In this document: piece by piece, positions 44,699-52,631 of the stretch
Numbering within the stretch: position 1 is the first letter of the stretch
How the letters are laid out: each line of letters starts with the position of its first letter
Origin: Leptolyngbyaceae cyanobacterium JSC-12
GTDB lineage: Bacteria; Cyanobacteriota; Cyanobacteriia; Leptolyngbyales; Leptolyngbyaceae
Direction: 5' to 3'
Assembly (NCBI GenBank): GCA_000309945.1
Contig: CM001633.1
Location: 2,204,292 to 2,268,291 of the forward strand
Length of the DNA: 64,000 bases
Translations under genes and position numbers: made by a program
Notes under the pieces: generated by a model
The model's input: only the letters and a program-made list of their open reading frames with translations
Databases searched by the model: none
Told to the model about the DNA's origin: nothing

Positions 44699-45112
44699 GT
44701 GGGACTTCCCAGAGCTAATCGCCTGAAGCATCGAGAGGACTTCAACCGGATCTATCAGAAAGGACGTCGCTTCAAAACGGATCATCTAACTCTCAGAGTG
44801 GTATCGCGTGTAGGGGTTAATAGCTCTACTTTTTCCTCCAAGGCTAAACCAGAAACCAGCTCACCAACTCGAATCGGTATCTCGATCAGTGTGAAGGTAG
44901 ATAAGCGATCAGTGGTTCGTAACCGCATTCGGCGACAAATTCAGGCAATTTTTCGTCAGTTTCTCCCCTACCTTCGCCCCAATCTGGATTTGCTGATCAT
45001 TCCACATCCCCAAGCGGTTCAGTGCGATTACTTTCAATTTCTGCAAGAATTAGAGCAGTTGCTAGTAGAAGCTGAGGTGCTAAATGGCAATCCAGGAGGA
45101 TGTATTTTATGA
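44699..45112 (+). CDS. rnpA: Ribonuclease P protein component
   Basis: The 137-residue protein is the protein subunit of RNase P, which processes tRNA 5' ends. The RNase P signature is KVDKRSVVRNRIRRQI (about 66-81), and the N-terminal LPRANRLKHREDFNRIYQKG is typical. The start is a GTG at 44699; an out-of-frame ATG two bases before it would not give this protein. Its 3' end overlaps the start of the next gene by 29 bp, so the pair is translationally linked. Confidence 0.95.
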   Translation: MGLPRANRLKHREDFNRIYQKGRRFKTDHLTLRVVSRVGVNSSTFSSKAKPETSSPTRIGISISVKVDKRSVVRNRIRRQIQAIFRQFLPYLRPNLDLLIIPHPQAVQCDYFQFLQELEQLLVEAEVLNGNPGGCIL

Positions 45113-45482
45113 GGGGGGTCCTCACATTGGGGATCTGATTGTGAATATTTTGTTGGGGTTTACGGTGATTTGTATTCCGTTGACGATTGGAGCAATCGTA
45201 CGAGCGCTTTGGCTACGGTATCGCATCACTAATCGGAGAATTTCGGTGACTGGCGGCTGGATGGGGCGAGATCGCTCGGATATTGTGTATTCAGAAATTA
45301 AAAAAGTTGTAACGGTTCCTCGTGGTCTGGGTGCTTGGGGCGATATGGTAATTACGCTAAAGGATGGTAGCCGTCTAGAACTGCGAGCAATCCCTAAGTT
45401 CCGTGAGATTTACGATTACATCACCCAGCGCATCTCTCCAACAGCAAAAGCGGCAAGCGGTAGTCTTGGTAGTCGGGGCTAA
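45084..45482 (+). CDS. PH-like (bPH2) domain membrane protein
   Basis: The 132-residue protein has two membrane helices near 15-45 and a bacterial PH-like domain (about 48-115; RITNRRISVTGGWMGRDRSD, then YSEIKKVVTV). Its position in the rpmH-rnpA-yidC cluster is, as I recall, shared by many cyanobacteria, so a link to membrane-protein insertion is likely but not shown. The start overlaps the end of rnpA. Confidence 0.85.
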   Translation: MAIQEDVFYEGGPHIGDLIVNILLGFTVICIPLTIGAIVRALWLRYRITNRRISVTGGWMGRDRSDIVYSEIKKVVTVPRGLGAWGDMVITLKDGSRLELRAIPKFREIYDYITQRISPTAKAASGSLGSRG

Positions 45483-45595
45483 CGGCTGGTAGAGTGTTAC
45501 CCGTACTTGTCGATGGGTGAACTAGAACAGGTATGCTGTGATAGCAAGTAGACAAGACAAATTCTGCAAACTCAGTAGGGATCGAGAAAACGCGA

Positions 45596-46768
45596 ATGGA
45601 CTTTGGAGTAGGGTTTCTTTCCAACAACATCATGTTGCCAATCCTGGACTTTTTTTACGGGATTGTGCCAAGTTACGGTTTAGCGATCGTTGCATTGACA
45701 TTGGTCATTCGCTTTGCGCTCTACCCACTGAGTGCAGGCTCTATCCGCAATATGCGCCGCATGAAAGTGGTTCAACCCGTCATGCAGAAGCGGCAACAGG
45801 AGATTCGGGAACGTTACAAGAATGACCCTGCCAAGCAGCAAGAAGAAATGGCAAAAGTCATGCAGGAACTGGGAAACCCTCTCGCAGGCTGCTTCCCTTT
45901 ATTACTGCAAATGCCAGTGTTGTTTGCCCTGTTTGCAACGTTGAGAGGTTCGCCATTTTCTGACGTTCCTTACAACATCAATTTCCAGATTTTGCCGAAA
46001 GAGCAGATCGAGCAAATTCAACCCCAGGCTTACACGACAAAACCGCAAAACATTTTCATCGCAGACAATGTTCATGCACCGATTTCTGCGATCGCCCCTG
46101 GTGGTACTAAATTAGCAGTAGGCGAAACCACCAAGATTGAGTTTCAAACTGCTGAAGGTAAACCCATTGGTGAATTGCTGCAAGAACATCCTGATTTCGC
46201 CTCTAAGCTCACACCTCGATTTGAAGTCGTCAGTGGTGCAGAGCGAGTCAAAATCAATGAAAACGGCACAATCGAAGCGTTGCAGCCAGGGGATGTGACG
46301 ATCAAGACAATTATTCCAGGTCTAGCAGCCGATAAAGGCTTTCTCTTTATTGACAAGTTGGGACACGTGGGCGCGATTGATCCAGATGGCACAATCCACT
46401 GGGACATCGTCGCTATGATTGTTTCTTTTGGTGTCAGCATTTACATTAACCAACTCCTGTCTGGGCAGGGCGGCAGCTCTGCAGCTTCAGCAAATCCGAG
46501 CCAGGAGACGGTGAACAAAATTACGCCGATTCTGTTTTCTGGGATGTTTTTATTCTTCCCGCTGCCAGCTGGTGTGTTGATGTATATGGTGATTGCTAAC
46601 ATCTTTCAAACTGTCCAAACCTTCTTGTTATCACGAGAACCATTGCCAGAAGAAATCCTGAAACTGGTTGAAGCGGAGGAGAAAACCGCAGAAAAGGCTG
46701 CTGCGAAGAAGGAAGGAAAAGATAGCTTACCGTTTGAGCCAGGTCGGAAGAAGAAAGCCCAGAGTTAA
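45596..46768 (+). CDS. yidC: Membrane protein insertase YidC with inserted periplasmic domain
   Basis: The 390-residue protein is the YidC/Oxa1/Alb3 insertase, acting alone or with SecYEG. Conserved Arg39 ([12 protein letters not shown]) lies in the first core helix, and core segments [20 protein letters not shown] (94-113) and [20 protein letters not shown] (310-329) follow. Between them is an added beta-rich segment at about 160-255 (VGETTKIEF, then [17 protein letters not shown]) that resembles a bacterial Ig-like (BIG2) domain; insertions here are found in cyanobacterial YidC. The C-terminal tail is Lys-rich, as expected for ribosome contact. Confidence 0.94.
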   Translation: MDFGVGFLSNNIMLPILDFFYGIVPSYGLAIVALTLVIRFALYPLSAGSIRNMRRMKVVQPVMQKRQQEIRERYKNDPAKQQEEMAKVMQELGNPLAGCFPLLLQMPVLFALFATLRGSPFSDVPYNINFQILPKEQIEQIQPQAYTTKPQNIFIADNVHAPISAIAPGGTKLAVGETTKIEFQTAEGKPIGELLQEHPDFASKLTPRFEVVSGAERVKINENGTIEALQPGDVTIKTIIPGLAADKGFLFIDKLGHVGAIDPDGTIHWDIVAMIVSFGVSIYINQLLSGQGGSSAASANPSQETVNKITPILFSGMFLFFPLPAGVLMYMVIANIFQTVQTFLLSREPLPEEILKLVEAEEKTAEKAAAKKEGKDSLPFEPGRKKKAQS

Positions 46769-46770
46769 TC

Positions 46771-47262
46771 ATGGATATTGAACGAGAACAACGTGGGCAG
46801 CAATGGTTACAAGAACTGTTGAATCTGTCGGGCATTGCTGCAAAGGTAAGTGCTGAGAGTAATCCTGCTTTTTGGGAAGATAGCTGCTGGCTGGTAATTG
46901 ATGAGTCTAGCTTGACGGATGAGCAAGTGGCTCAATTGATCGGTGCCGATGGTCGTGTGCTTGATGCAATTCAGTATCTTGCAAATACGACGCTGAATTT
47001 GGGAGTTCCACCAGAACAGCAAGGCGCATTTACAGTTGATCTGGCGGGTTATCGGGAACAGCGATATCGTGAGCTGAAGGCGATCGCAGAGCAAGCGGCT
47101 GAAACAGCACGGGAAACGGGGCAAGAAGTTGAACTGAAATCTCTGTCTGCGGCAGAGCGTCGTCAGGTACATACAATTCTCAAGGAGCAAACCGATTTAA
47201 AAACCTATAGCCGTGGTCAGGAGCCAGACCGCCGGTTGGTGGTTCGTGTATTGGAAGATTAA
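46771..47262 (+). CDS. jag: Jag/KhpB-type RNA-binding protein
   Basis: The 163-residue protein has a KH-type region (about 35-90; LIGADGRVLDAIQYLANTTL) and an R3H domain (about 105-160; SAAERRQVHTILKE ... TYSRGQEPDRRLVV). Jag/KhpB binds single-stranded RNA and, in Gram-positives, helps control cell growth and division. The short N-terminal Jag-N domain seen elsewhere is missing. Its start follows the yidC stop by 2 bp. Confidence 0.93.
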   Translation: MDIEREQRGQQWLQELLNLSGIAAKVSAESNPAFWEDSCWLVIDESSLTDEQVAQLIGADGRVLDAIQYLANTTLNLGVPPEQQGAFTVDLAGYREQRYRELKAIAEQAAETARETGQEVELKSLSAAERRQVHTILKEQTDLKTYSRGQEPDRRLVVRVLED

Positions 47263-47286
47263 ATTGCCAAACAGGCTTGGGAGATT

Positions 47287-47817
47287 ATGGAACCGATTCA
47301 TATTCCTGAATTAATGAGGGCACCTGAGCAAACGGAAACCATTGGGTTTAATGAGGGGATTGCTGACTTGGAAACATTAACCCCAGTGCAGGGTGTGCTT
47401 CGGGTAAGTCATCGCGGCAACTTTTTGGAAGTTAGTGCTCGGGCTGAGACAATTATTACGCTTGCGTGTGATCGCTGCTTGCAGCAATATAACTATCGGC
47501 TATCAATTCAGCCATCAGAGCTAATCTGGCTGGATGAGTCAGTAAATGATGAGGTGAATCCTATTTTGCTAGACCAGGATCTGGAAGTGGGGGATTTGGT
47601 AGAAACGCTATCACCACAAGGTTACTTTGATCCTGAGACTTGGCTTTACGAACAACTTTGCTTAGAAATTCCTCAACGCAAACTCTGTGATGCTCAATGT
47701 CAGGGCATTGAAGTCCCCCAAGCTGATTTTTCTCAACCTATCGTAGATCGGCGCTGGGCGAGGTTAGAAGCATTTCGCAACCAACTGTTAGATAAAAATT
47801 TATCAGATAAGAATTAA
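47287..47817 (+). CDS. yceD: YceD-family (DUF177) protein
   Basis: The 176-residue protein fits the YceD family, in which the central region has a Cys-x2-Cys motif (LACDRCLQQY, about 58-67) followed by acidic strands, and a second cysteine pair LCDAQCQG near the C-terminus that may complete a metal site. Bacterial YceD is tied to 23S rRNA or ribosome maturation. The stop codon region lies in a 19-bp tandem duplication (47803-47840). Confidence 0.9.
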   Translation: MEPIHIPELMRAPEQTETIGFNEGIADLETLTPVQGVLRVSHRGNFLEVSARAETIITLACDRCLQQYNYRLSIQPSELIWLDESVNDEVNPILLDQDLEVGDLVETLSPQGYFDPETWLYEQLCLEIPQRKLCDAQCQGIEVPQADFSQPIVDRRWARLEAFRNQLLDKNLSDKN

Positions 47818-47840
47818 AAACTCAGATAAGAATTAAAAAC
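47803..47840. repeat. Perfect 19-bp tandem duplication at the yceD stop
   Basis: TCAGATAAGAATTAAAAAC occurs at 47803-47821 and 47822-47840. The first copy contains the stop codon of yceD. Confidence 0.93.
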
Positions 47841-47940
47841 ATTGCAACCAATCAAATCTGCATTCTGAGGGTCAATTCCAACGAAAATAAGAAGTAGCTT
47901 AAAAAGCTAACCTTTTAATCTCCAACTTCAGATCTCCGCC

Positions 47941-49467
47941 ATGAGCTTCAGCGAAGAATTTGAGCTATTGCTGCGGGCACGCTATCCGCTCATTTATATT
48001 CCTACCCAGGAAGAAGAACGAGTTGAAGCTGCGATCGCCCACTCTGCCAAACAACAGGGAAATCGCTCAGTTTACATCTGGGATTTTGTTGATGGCTATC
48101 AGGGGAATCCGAATGATGCAGGGTTTGGGAAACGAAACCCTCTGCAAGCTCTAGAACTGATTGAAAAAATTCCTGCCACAGTGGCAGCGGTATTCGTACT
48201 GAGAGACTTTCACCGCTTTTTAGAGGATGTCTCAGTGGCTCGTAAAATCAAAAACCTCCAGCGATTGCTGAAATCTCAGCCGAAGAATATTGTGATTTTG
48301 TCGTCTCAGATTACAATTCCCGACGATTTGAGCGACGTATTGACCGTTGTAGAATTTCCCTTACCCTCACCTGCGGAAATTCGAATAGAGATTGAGCGGT
48401 TGCAGGGTGCAACGGGGCAAACTCTAGAAACTCGCATCCTGGATGAGTTAGTGCGTTCCTGCCAGGGACTTTCCCTGGAACGGATTCGGCGGGTGCTGTC
48501 GCGGGCGATCGCAATGCATGGAGAACTGCGACCAGAGGATGTAGACCTGATTCTGGAAGAAAAGCGCCAGACAATTCGCCAAACCCAAATCCTCGACTTT
48601 TACCCCACAACCGCCAATATTACGGACATCGGTGGCTTGGATAATCTGAAAGAATGGTTGCTGCGTCGAGGCAGTTCCTTCTCCGAACGGGCACGGCAAT
48701 ATGGCTTGCCCTATCCTCGTGGACTGTTATTGGTGGGAATTCAAGGGACAGGGAAATCGCTGACAGCAAAAGCGATCGCTCACCATTGGCACCTTCCCCT
48801 ACTGCGATTAGATGTCGGTCGCCTATTTGCCGGACTCGTTGGTGAATCAGAGTCCCGCACTCGTCAAATGATCCAGTTGTCTGAAGCACTAGCTCCCTGC
48901 GTATTATGGATTGACGAAATTGACAAAGCTTTTGCTGGAATTGATAGCCGAGGGGATGCTGGAACCACCAGCCGTGTATTTGGCACCTTCATCACCTGGA
49001 TGGCAGAGAAAACCAGCCCGGTGTTTGTCGTCGCCACTGCTAACAATATCCAATCCCTGCCGCCAGAAATGTTACGCAAAGGGCGGTTTGATGAAATTTT
49101 CTTTGTGGGATTACCCACTCAAGAAGAGCGCAAAGCTATTTTTGCTGTGCATTTAGAGCGATTGCGCCCCCACACGTTGAAAAATTACGACCTGGAACGG
49201 CTTGCCTACGAAACCCCTGATTTTTCAGGGGCAGAAATTGAGCAGATGTTGGTAGAAGCGATGCACACAGGTTTCAGCCAAAATCGCGACTTCACAACTG
49301 ACGACATTTTGGAGGCTGCCAGTCAAATCATTCCTCTGGCACGCACGGCTCAAGGACAAATTGAATTTTTGCAAGAATGGGCAGCATCCGGCAAAGCTCG
49401 ACTTGCTTCAAAATACACTCCCCTAAGTAGCCGAATTCAGCGACAGATTCAGCATCCTGAGTCGTAA
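47941..49467 (+). CDS. ycf46: Ycf46-type AAA ATPase
   Basis: The 508-residue protein is an AAA ATPase of the Ycf46 family, found in cyanobacteria and in algal plastids. The N-terminal domain (about 1-230) precedes an AAA module with Walker A GIQGTGKS (266-273), Walker B LWIDEID (322-328) and sensor residues in FVVATANN and MLRKGRFDE. As I recall, Ycf46 has been connected with the control of photosynthesis or CO2 use in Synechocystis, but its substrate is unknown. It is in the same direction as yceD, 123 bp downstream. Confidence 0.92.
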   Translation: MSFSEEFELLLRARYPLIYIPTQEEERVEAAIAHSAKQQGNRSVYIWDFVDGYQGNPNDAGFGKRNPLQALELIEKIPATVAAVFVLRDFHRFLEDVSVARKIKNLQRLLKSQPKNIVILSSQITIPDDLSDVLTVVEFPLPSPAEIRIEIERLQGATGQTLETRILDELVRSCQGLSLERIRRVLSRAIAMHGELRPEDVDLILEEKRQTIRQTQILDFYPTTANITDIGGLDNLKEWLLRRGSSFSERARQYGLPYPRGLLLVGIQGTGKSLTAKAIAHHWHLPLLRLDVGRLFAGLVGESESRTRQMIQLSEALAPCVLWIDEIDKAFAGIDSRGDAGTTSRVFGTFITWMAEKTSPVFVVATANNIQSLPPEMLRKGRFDEIFFVGLPTQEERKAIFAVHLERLRPHTLKNYDLERLAYETPDFSGAEIEQMLVEAMHTGFSQNRDFTTDDILEAASQIIPLARTAQGQIEFLQEWAASGKARLASKYTPLSSRIQRQIQHPES

Positions 49468-49518
49468 CCAGGGTTCGCATTCGACAATCTTTGTTATCTG
49501 CTTGATGCAATCGTTGAT

Positions 49519-49548
49519 AAACCCCTTCTCAGCAAACCCCTTCTCAGC
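49519..49548. repeat. Perfect 15-bp tandem duplication upstream of the creatininase gene
   Basis: AAACCCCTTCTCAGC occurs at 49519-49533 and again at 49534-49548, between ycf46 and the next start. Confidence 0.9.
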
Positions 49549-49612
49549 ACAATATTGGAGTTTCCTCGTAGGATGAAGAAAAGAACCAACAACATCGATA
49601 CAGGATAACAAG

Positions 49613-50362
49613 ATGACGTTGCTACATCTGAGCACGTGGACAGAAGTTGAAACGTACTTGCAGCGATCGCAAGGGATTATTGTCCCAATTGGCTCTACTG
49701 AACAGCATGGTCCGACAGGACTGATTGGCACTGATGCAATTTGTGCAGACGCGATCGCAAAAGGCGTGGGAGAAATGACCCAAACCTTAGTAGCTCCCAC
49801 TATGAACGTAGGAATGGCACTTCACCACACCGCCTTTCCAGGAAGCATCAGCCTGCGCCCCAGCACTCTCATTTTAGTGATTCGAGATTACATTAGTTCG
49901 CTTGCCAAAACAGGCTTCACCCGATTCTTTTTTATCAATGGACATGGCGGCAATGTCGCTACTCTAAAAGCCGCCTTTTCCGAAACGTATGACTTTCTGG
50001 CTGAGTTGAACTTACCCCATGCCGCTCAAGTGCGCTGCCAAGTCAACAATTGGTATATGTGCAGCTCAGTGTATCGTCTTGCAAAAGAACTATATGGCGA
50101 TCAGGAAGGTTCTCACGCTACACCCAGTGAAGTCGCTGTTACTCAATACGTCTATCCAGAATCTATTAAACAGGGGTTTCTCAGCCCCAATGTTTCCAAA
50201 GATCACCGCATTTATAGCGCGATCGATTTTCGTCATCGTTATCCTGATGGACGCATGGGTTCAAACCCCTCCCTGGCAACCCCCGAACACGGTAAACAAT
50301 TTTATGAACTAGCCGTTAAAGAACTCAGTAACAGTTGCCTGGAATTCCTGACTGCAGAATAA
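49613..50362 (+). CDS. Creatininase-family amidohydrolase
   Basis: The 249-residue protein is of the creatininase superfamily (creatinine amidohydrolase / FAPy deformylase). Motifs with metal-binding residues are GSTEQHGPTGLIGTD, HHTAFPGSISLRP and FFINGHGGNVATL. The family in cyanobacteria hydrolyses cyclic amides or formyl-purines; creatinine itself is unlikely to be the substrate. It is monocistronic. Confidence 0.88.
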   Translation: MTLLHLSTWTEVETYLQRSQGIIVPIGSTEQHGPTGLIGTDAICADAIAKGVGEMTQTLVAPTMNVGMALHHTAFPGSISLRPSTLILVIRDYISSLAKTGFTRFFFINGHGGNVATLKAAFSETYDFLAELNLPHAAQVRCQVNNWYMCSSVYRLAKELYGDQEGSHATPSEVAVTQYVYPESIKQGFLSPNVSKDHRIYSAIDFRHRYPDGRMGSNPSLATPEHGKQFYELAVKELSNSCLEFLTAE

Positions 50363-50584
50363 ACTATCGTTCCTGTCAGCACCCCACTAAACATCTTTTC
50401 TAGAATCCGCTCCAACTTGCCAACACGTATCCAAACAGGCATAGTAGCCGAGCCATTGTAAGAAAGGCATAGGTTGGCTTGCTTCCACCGTTTGTGCTAA
50501 GTATCTCGGTGACTATCGGTTCACCAGCTATGAGGACATGTGATTCACCTAGATAGACTTTATGGTGAAAAATCATGAATACAG

Positions 50585-50610
50585 CAAAAAGCCCCGCTTT
50601 CGCAGGGCTT
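50585..50610 (-). terminator. Rho-independent terminator of the porin gene
   Basis: On the minus strand AGCCCTGC pairs with GCGGGGCT (one wobble) around GAAA, and a T-run follows. It lies 30-50 bp after the porin stop codon. Confidence 0.85.
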
Positions 50611-50638
50611 CTCAGATCATTAGCTGAAACTAGTAGAA

Positions 50639-52438
50639 CTAAAAGGTGAAGGTAGTTCTGAGAGTGCCAATCAGCGTATCCTTATCATTGTTCTGGTCGG
50701 AGTTGACTATCCAGATGACACCCGGAGTAATGGAGATATTATCGTTCAACCGAATTCGGTAGAAACCTTCGACATGAATAGGAATACTACCTCGGCCGCC
50801 TTCATAGGGTTCTGTACCCGCAAGCAAACCTAAGAGGTTCCCCTTCTTGCCGAAGTCTGCGAAAGACAGCCCCAAAGCATAGGTCCAAACGTCAATGGAG
50901 CCTCTGCCATCTCTGAGACCATCAACGTCAAAAACAGAACCCCAGGCGTTGATGGCAAACGTATCGGAAAACTTGTAGACAGCAGAGACACCACCACCGT
51001 TGATAACCACCCCTTCGGGACCAGTCAAAGTGCGACCCAGGAAGTTAGCAAAGCGAGTACCAACTAGAGTAGAACCTTCATCACCACCGAAGTTAAAGAT
51101 TCCAGTTTGCTGCTTCTTGAAGGAATTGACATAGGTCAAACCAATCGAGAACTTATCGTTAGGAGTGAAGTTGATCTGACCCATGGCAGTGTAGCTGCCA
51201 TCAAACAACCCATTGCCACGAGCAGGGTTATTTGCAGTGTCTGCCATATAACCCACACTCAGAGAAAAGGGTTTACCGACTCCAAAGGTTGCTGCAGCAC
51301 CAGCGCCACCACCAATGTTGTAAATGGGGTTGCGTTGAGCAAACAGTGATAGTGCACCATTTCCACCATCAAAATCTTCTAGATAGCCGGTATGGGTAGG
51401 GAATAGATCATAAAACAGACCCGCAAATGCAGGGATATAAACCTGAATGTTCTCACCAACGGGGAAATAGTAAGCAACCCAGTCAGCAAGCACACGGTTG
51501 CCACCTGTGTTACCGAGGTTGAAGGTCTGGCTTCCTTCAAGGATGTTGCCATCTTGGTTGCCAGCGAGGTCAAAGGCTCTGAACCGTTCAGCATTACCAG
51601 CAGCAAGTCGAACTACCAACTTATCCTGACCACTAAAGCTGCTGGATAGCGTTAAACGAACCCGATTTTGGAATACAGTCTCGTTTCTGCCAGGTTGAGC
51701 AAATTCATCCGTAACTGCGAAGATAACTTCTCCAGAAAGCTTGGTTGTCGTGGAGAATTGTTGCTTTTCTAGGGTAGCTGTACGGACTTCCAAAGCTTCA
51801 ACACGACCACGCAGCGCAGCCAGTTCAGCAGCGAATTCCTCTTGCAAACGCTTGACGACTTCCAGATCCTCTTTGCGAACAAAGTCTGCAGTTGCCGCAG
51901 CAATCAGTTCTTGAATCTTGTCTAAGCAGGCGTTCAAACCAGCAGCAAACTCATAGCGGGTCATTGCCCGGTTGCCACGGAAAGTCTTATCGGGATAACC
52001 CACAATACAACCATAGCGCTCAACCAATGATTGCAGTGCTTGGAATGCCCAGTCAGTCGGTCTTACATCAGAAAACTGCGATACAGACGTGACTTGACCT
52101 GCCCGGTTAGCCCGTCCTTCTCGAACATACTGGTTGATTTGATTTAGGGTGCTGGAGGTGTTCTCCAACGAATCAACACTGCTCTGGCTAGGTAGGGCTT
52201 GTGCAAACTTTTGCTCAAAAGATCCAGTGAGATTCGATACAGATTCAGCAGTTGAAACTTCAGAGGTTGGAATGGCAGTTAGTTCTTGAGAGCCGGAAAC
52301 GAACATCTGAGATTGGCTAGTCTCTGATTTCACTTCCGCTGCCTTTGTTTCAGCAGAGATAGAAGGGGCTGCGATCGCCAGGATGGCACCCAGAACTGCT
52401 GGACTAGCTAGCAATGACTTGAAAAAAATATTTGACAT
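50639..52438 (-). CDS. Iron-uptake porin with SLH domain (Som/OprB type)
   Basis: The 599-residue protein is an outer-membrane porin of the cyanobacterial iron uptake family. It has a signal peptide (about 1-29), an N-terminal linker, one SLH domain (about 120-178; FSDVRPTDWAFQALQSLVER) that binds the pyruvylated wall polymer, a coiled coil (about 190-225) and a C-terminal OprB-like beta-barrel ending in Phe. The start is set by GAGGAGGA 8 nt before the ATG. A 16-bp palindrome (52495-52510) in the upstream region is a possible regulator site. The gene is monocistronic with its own terminator. Confidence 0.93.
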   Translation of the reverse strand: MSNIFFKSLLASPAVLGAILAIAAPSISAETKAAEVKSETSQSQMFVSGSQELTAIPTSEVSTAESVSNLTGSFEQKFAQALPSQSSVDSLENTSSTLNQINQYVREGRANRAGQVTSVSQFSDVRPTDWAFQALQSLVERYGCIVGYPDKTFRGNRAMTRYEFAAGLNACLDKIQELIAAATADFVRKEDLEVVKRLQEEFAAELAALRGRVEALEVRTATLEKQQFSTTTKLSGEVIFAVTDEFAQPGRNETVFQNRVRLTLSSSFSGQDKLVVRLAAGNAERFRAFDLAGNQDGNILEGSQTFNLGNTGGNRVLADWVAYYFPVGENIQVYIPAFAGLFYDLFPTHTGYLEDFDGGNGALSLFAQRNPIYNIGGGAGAAATFGVGKPFSLSVGYMADTANNPARGNGLFDGSYTAMGQINFTPNDKFSIGLTYVNSFKKQQTGIFNFGGDEGSTLVGTRFANFLGRTLTGPEGVVINGGGVSAVYKFSDTFAINAWGSVFDVDGLRDGRGSIDVWTYALGLSFADFGKKGNLLGLLAGTEPYEGGRGSIPIHVEGFYRIRLNDNISITPGVIWIVNSDQNNDKDTLIGTLRTTFTF

Positions 52439-52494
52439 TAATTAGTCCTCCTCACACCAACGTAGGCGACTGGTTTTGCATCTGTCAGACTAAG

Positions 52495-52510
52495 ACTGAT
52501 TCTAATCAGT
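52495..52510. promoter_or_regulatory. Perfect palindrome upstream of the porin gene
   Basis: ACTGATT-CT-AATCAGT lies 57-72 bp upstream of the porin ATG. Two-fold symmetry suggests an operator. Its core TGATTCTAATCA is only loosely like Fur boxes, so the regulator is unknown. Confidence 0.35.
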
Positions 52511-52631
52511 TTGGCACTACTGCTTACTCAGCATAAGCGTAATCTAGATTAATAGCAGGATCAAGCCTGAAATGTAATATGGGTTACAAAACCTTCATCT
52601 GACAGCGCTGGAAGCTCGATTTTTTGAGGAA

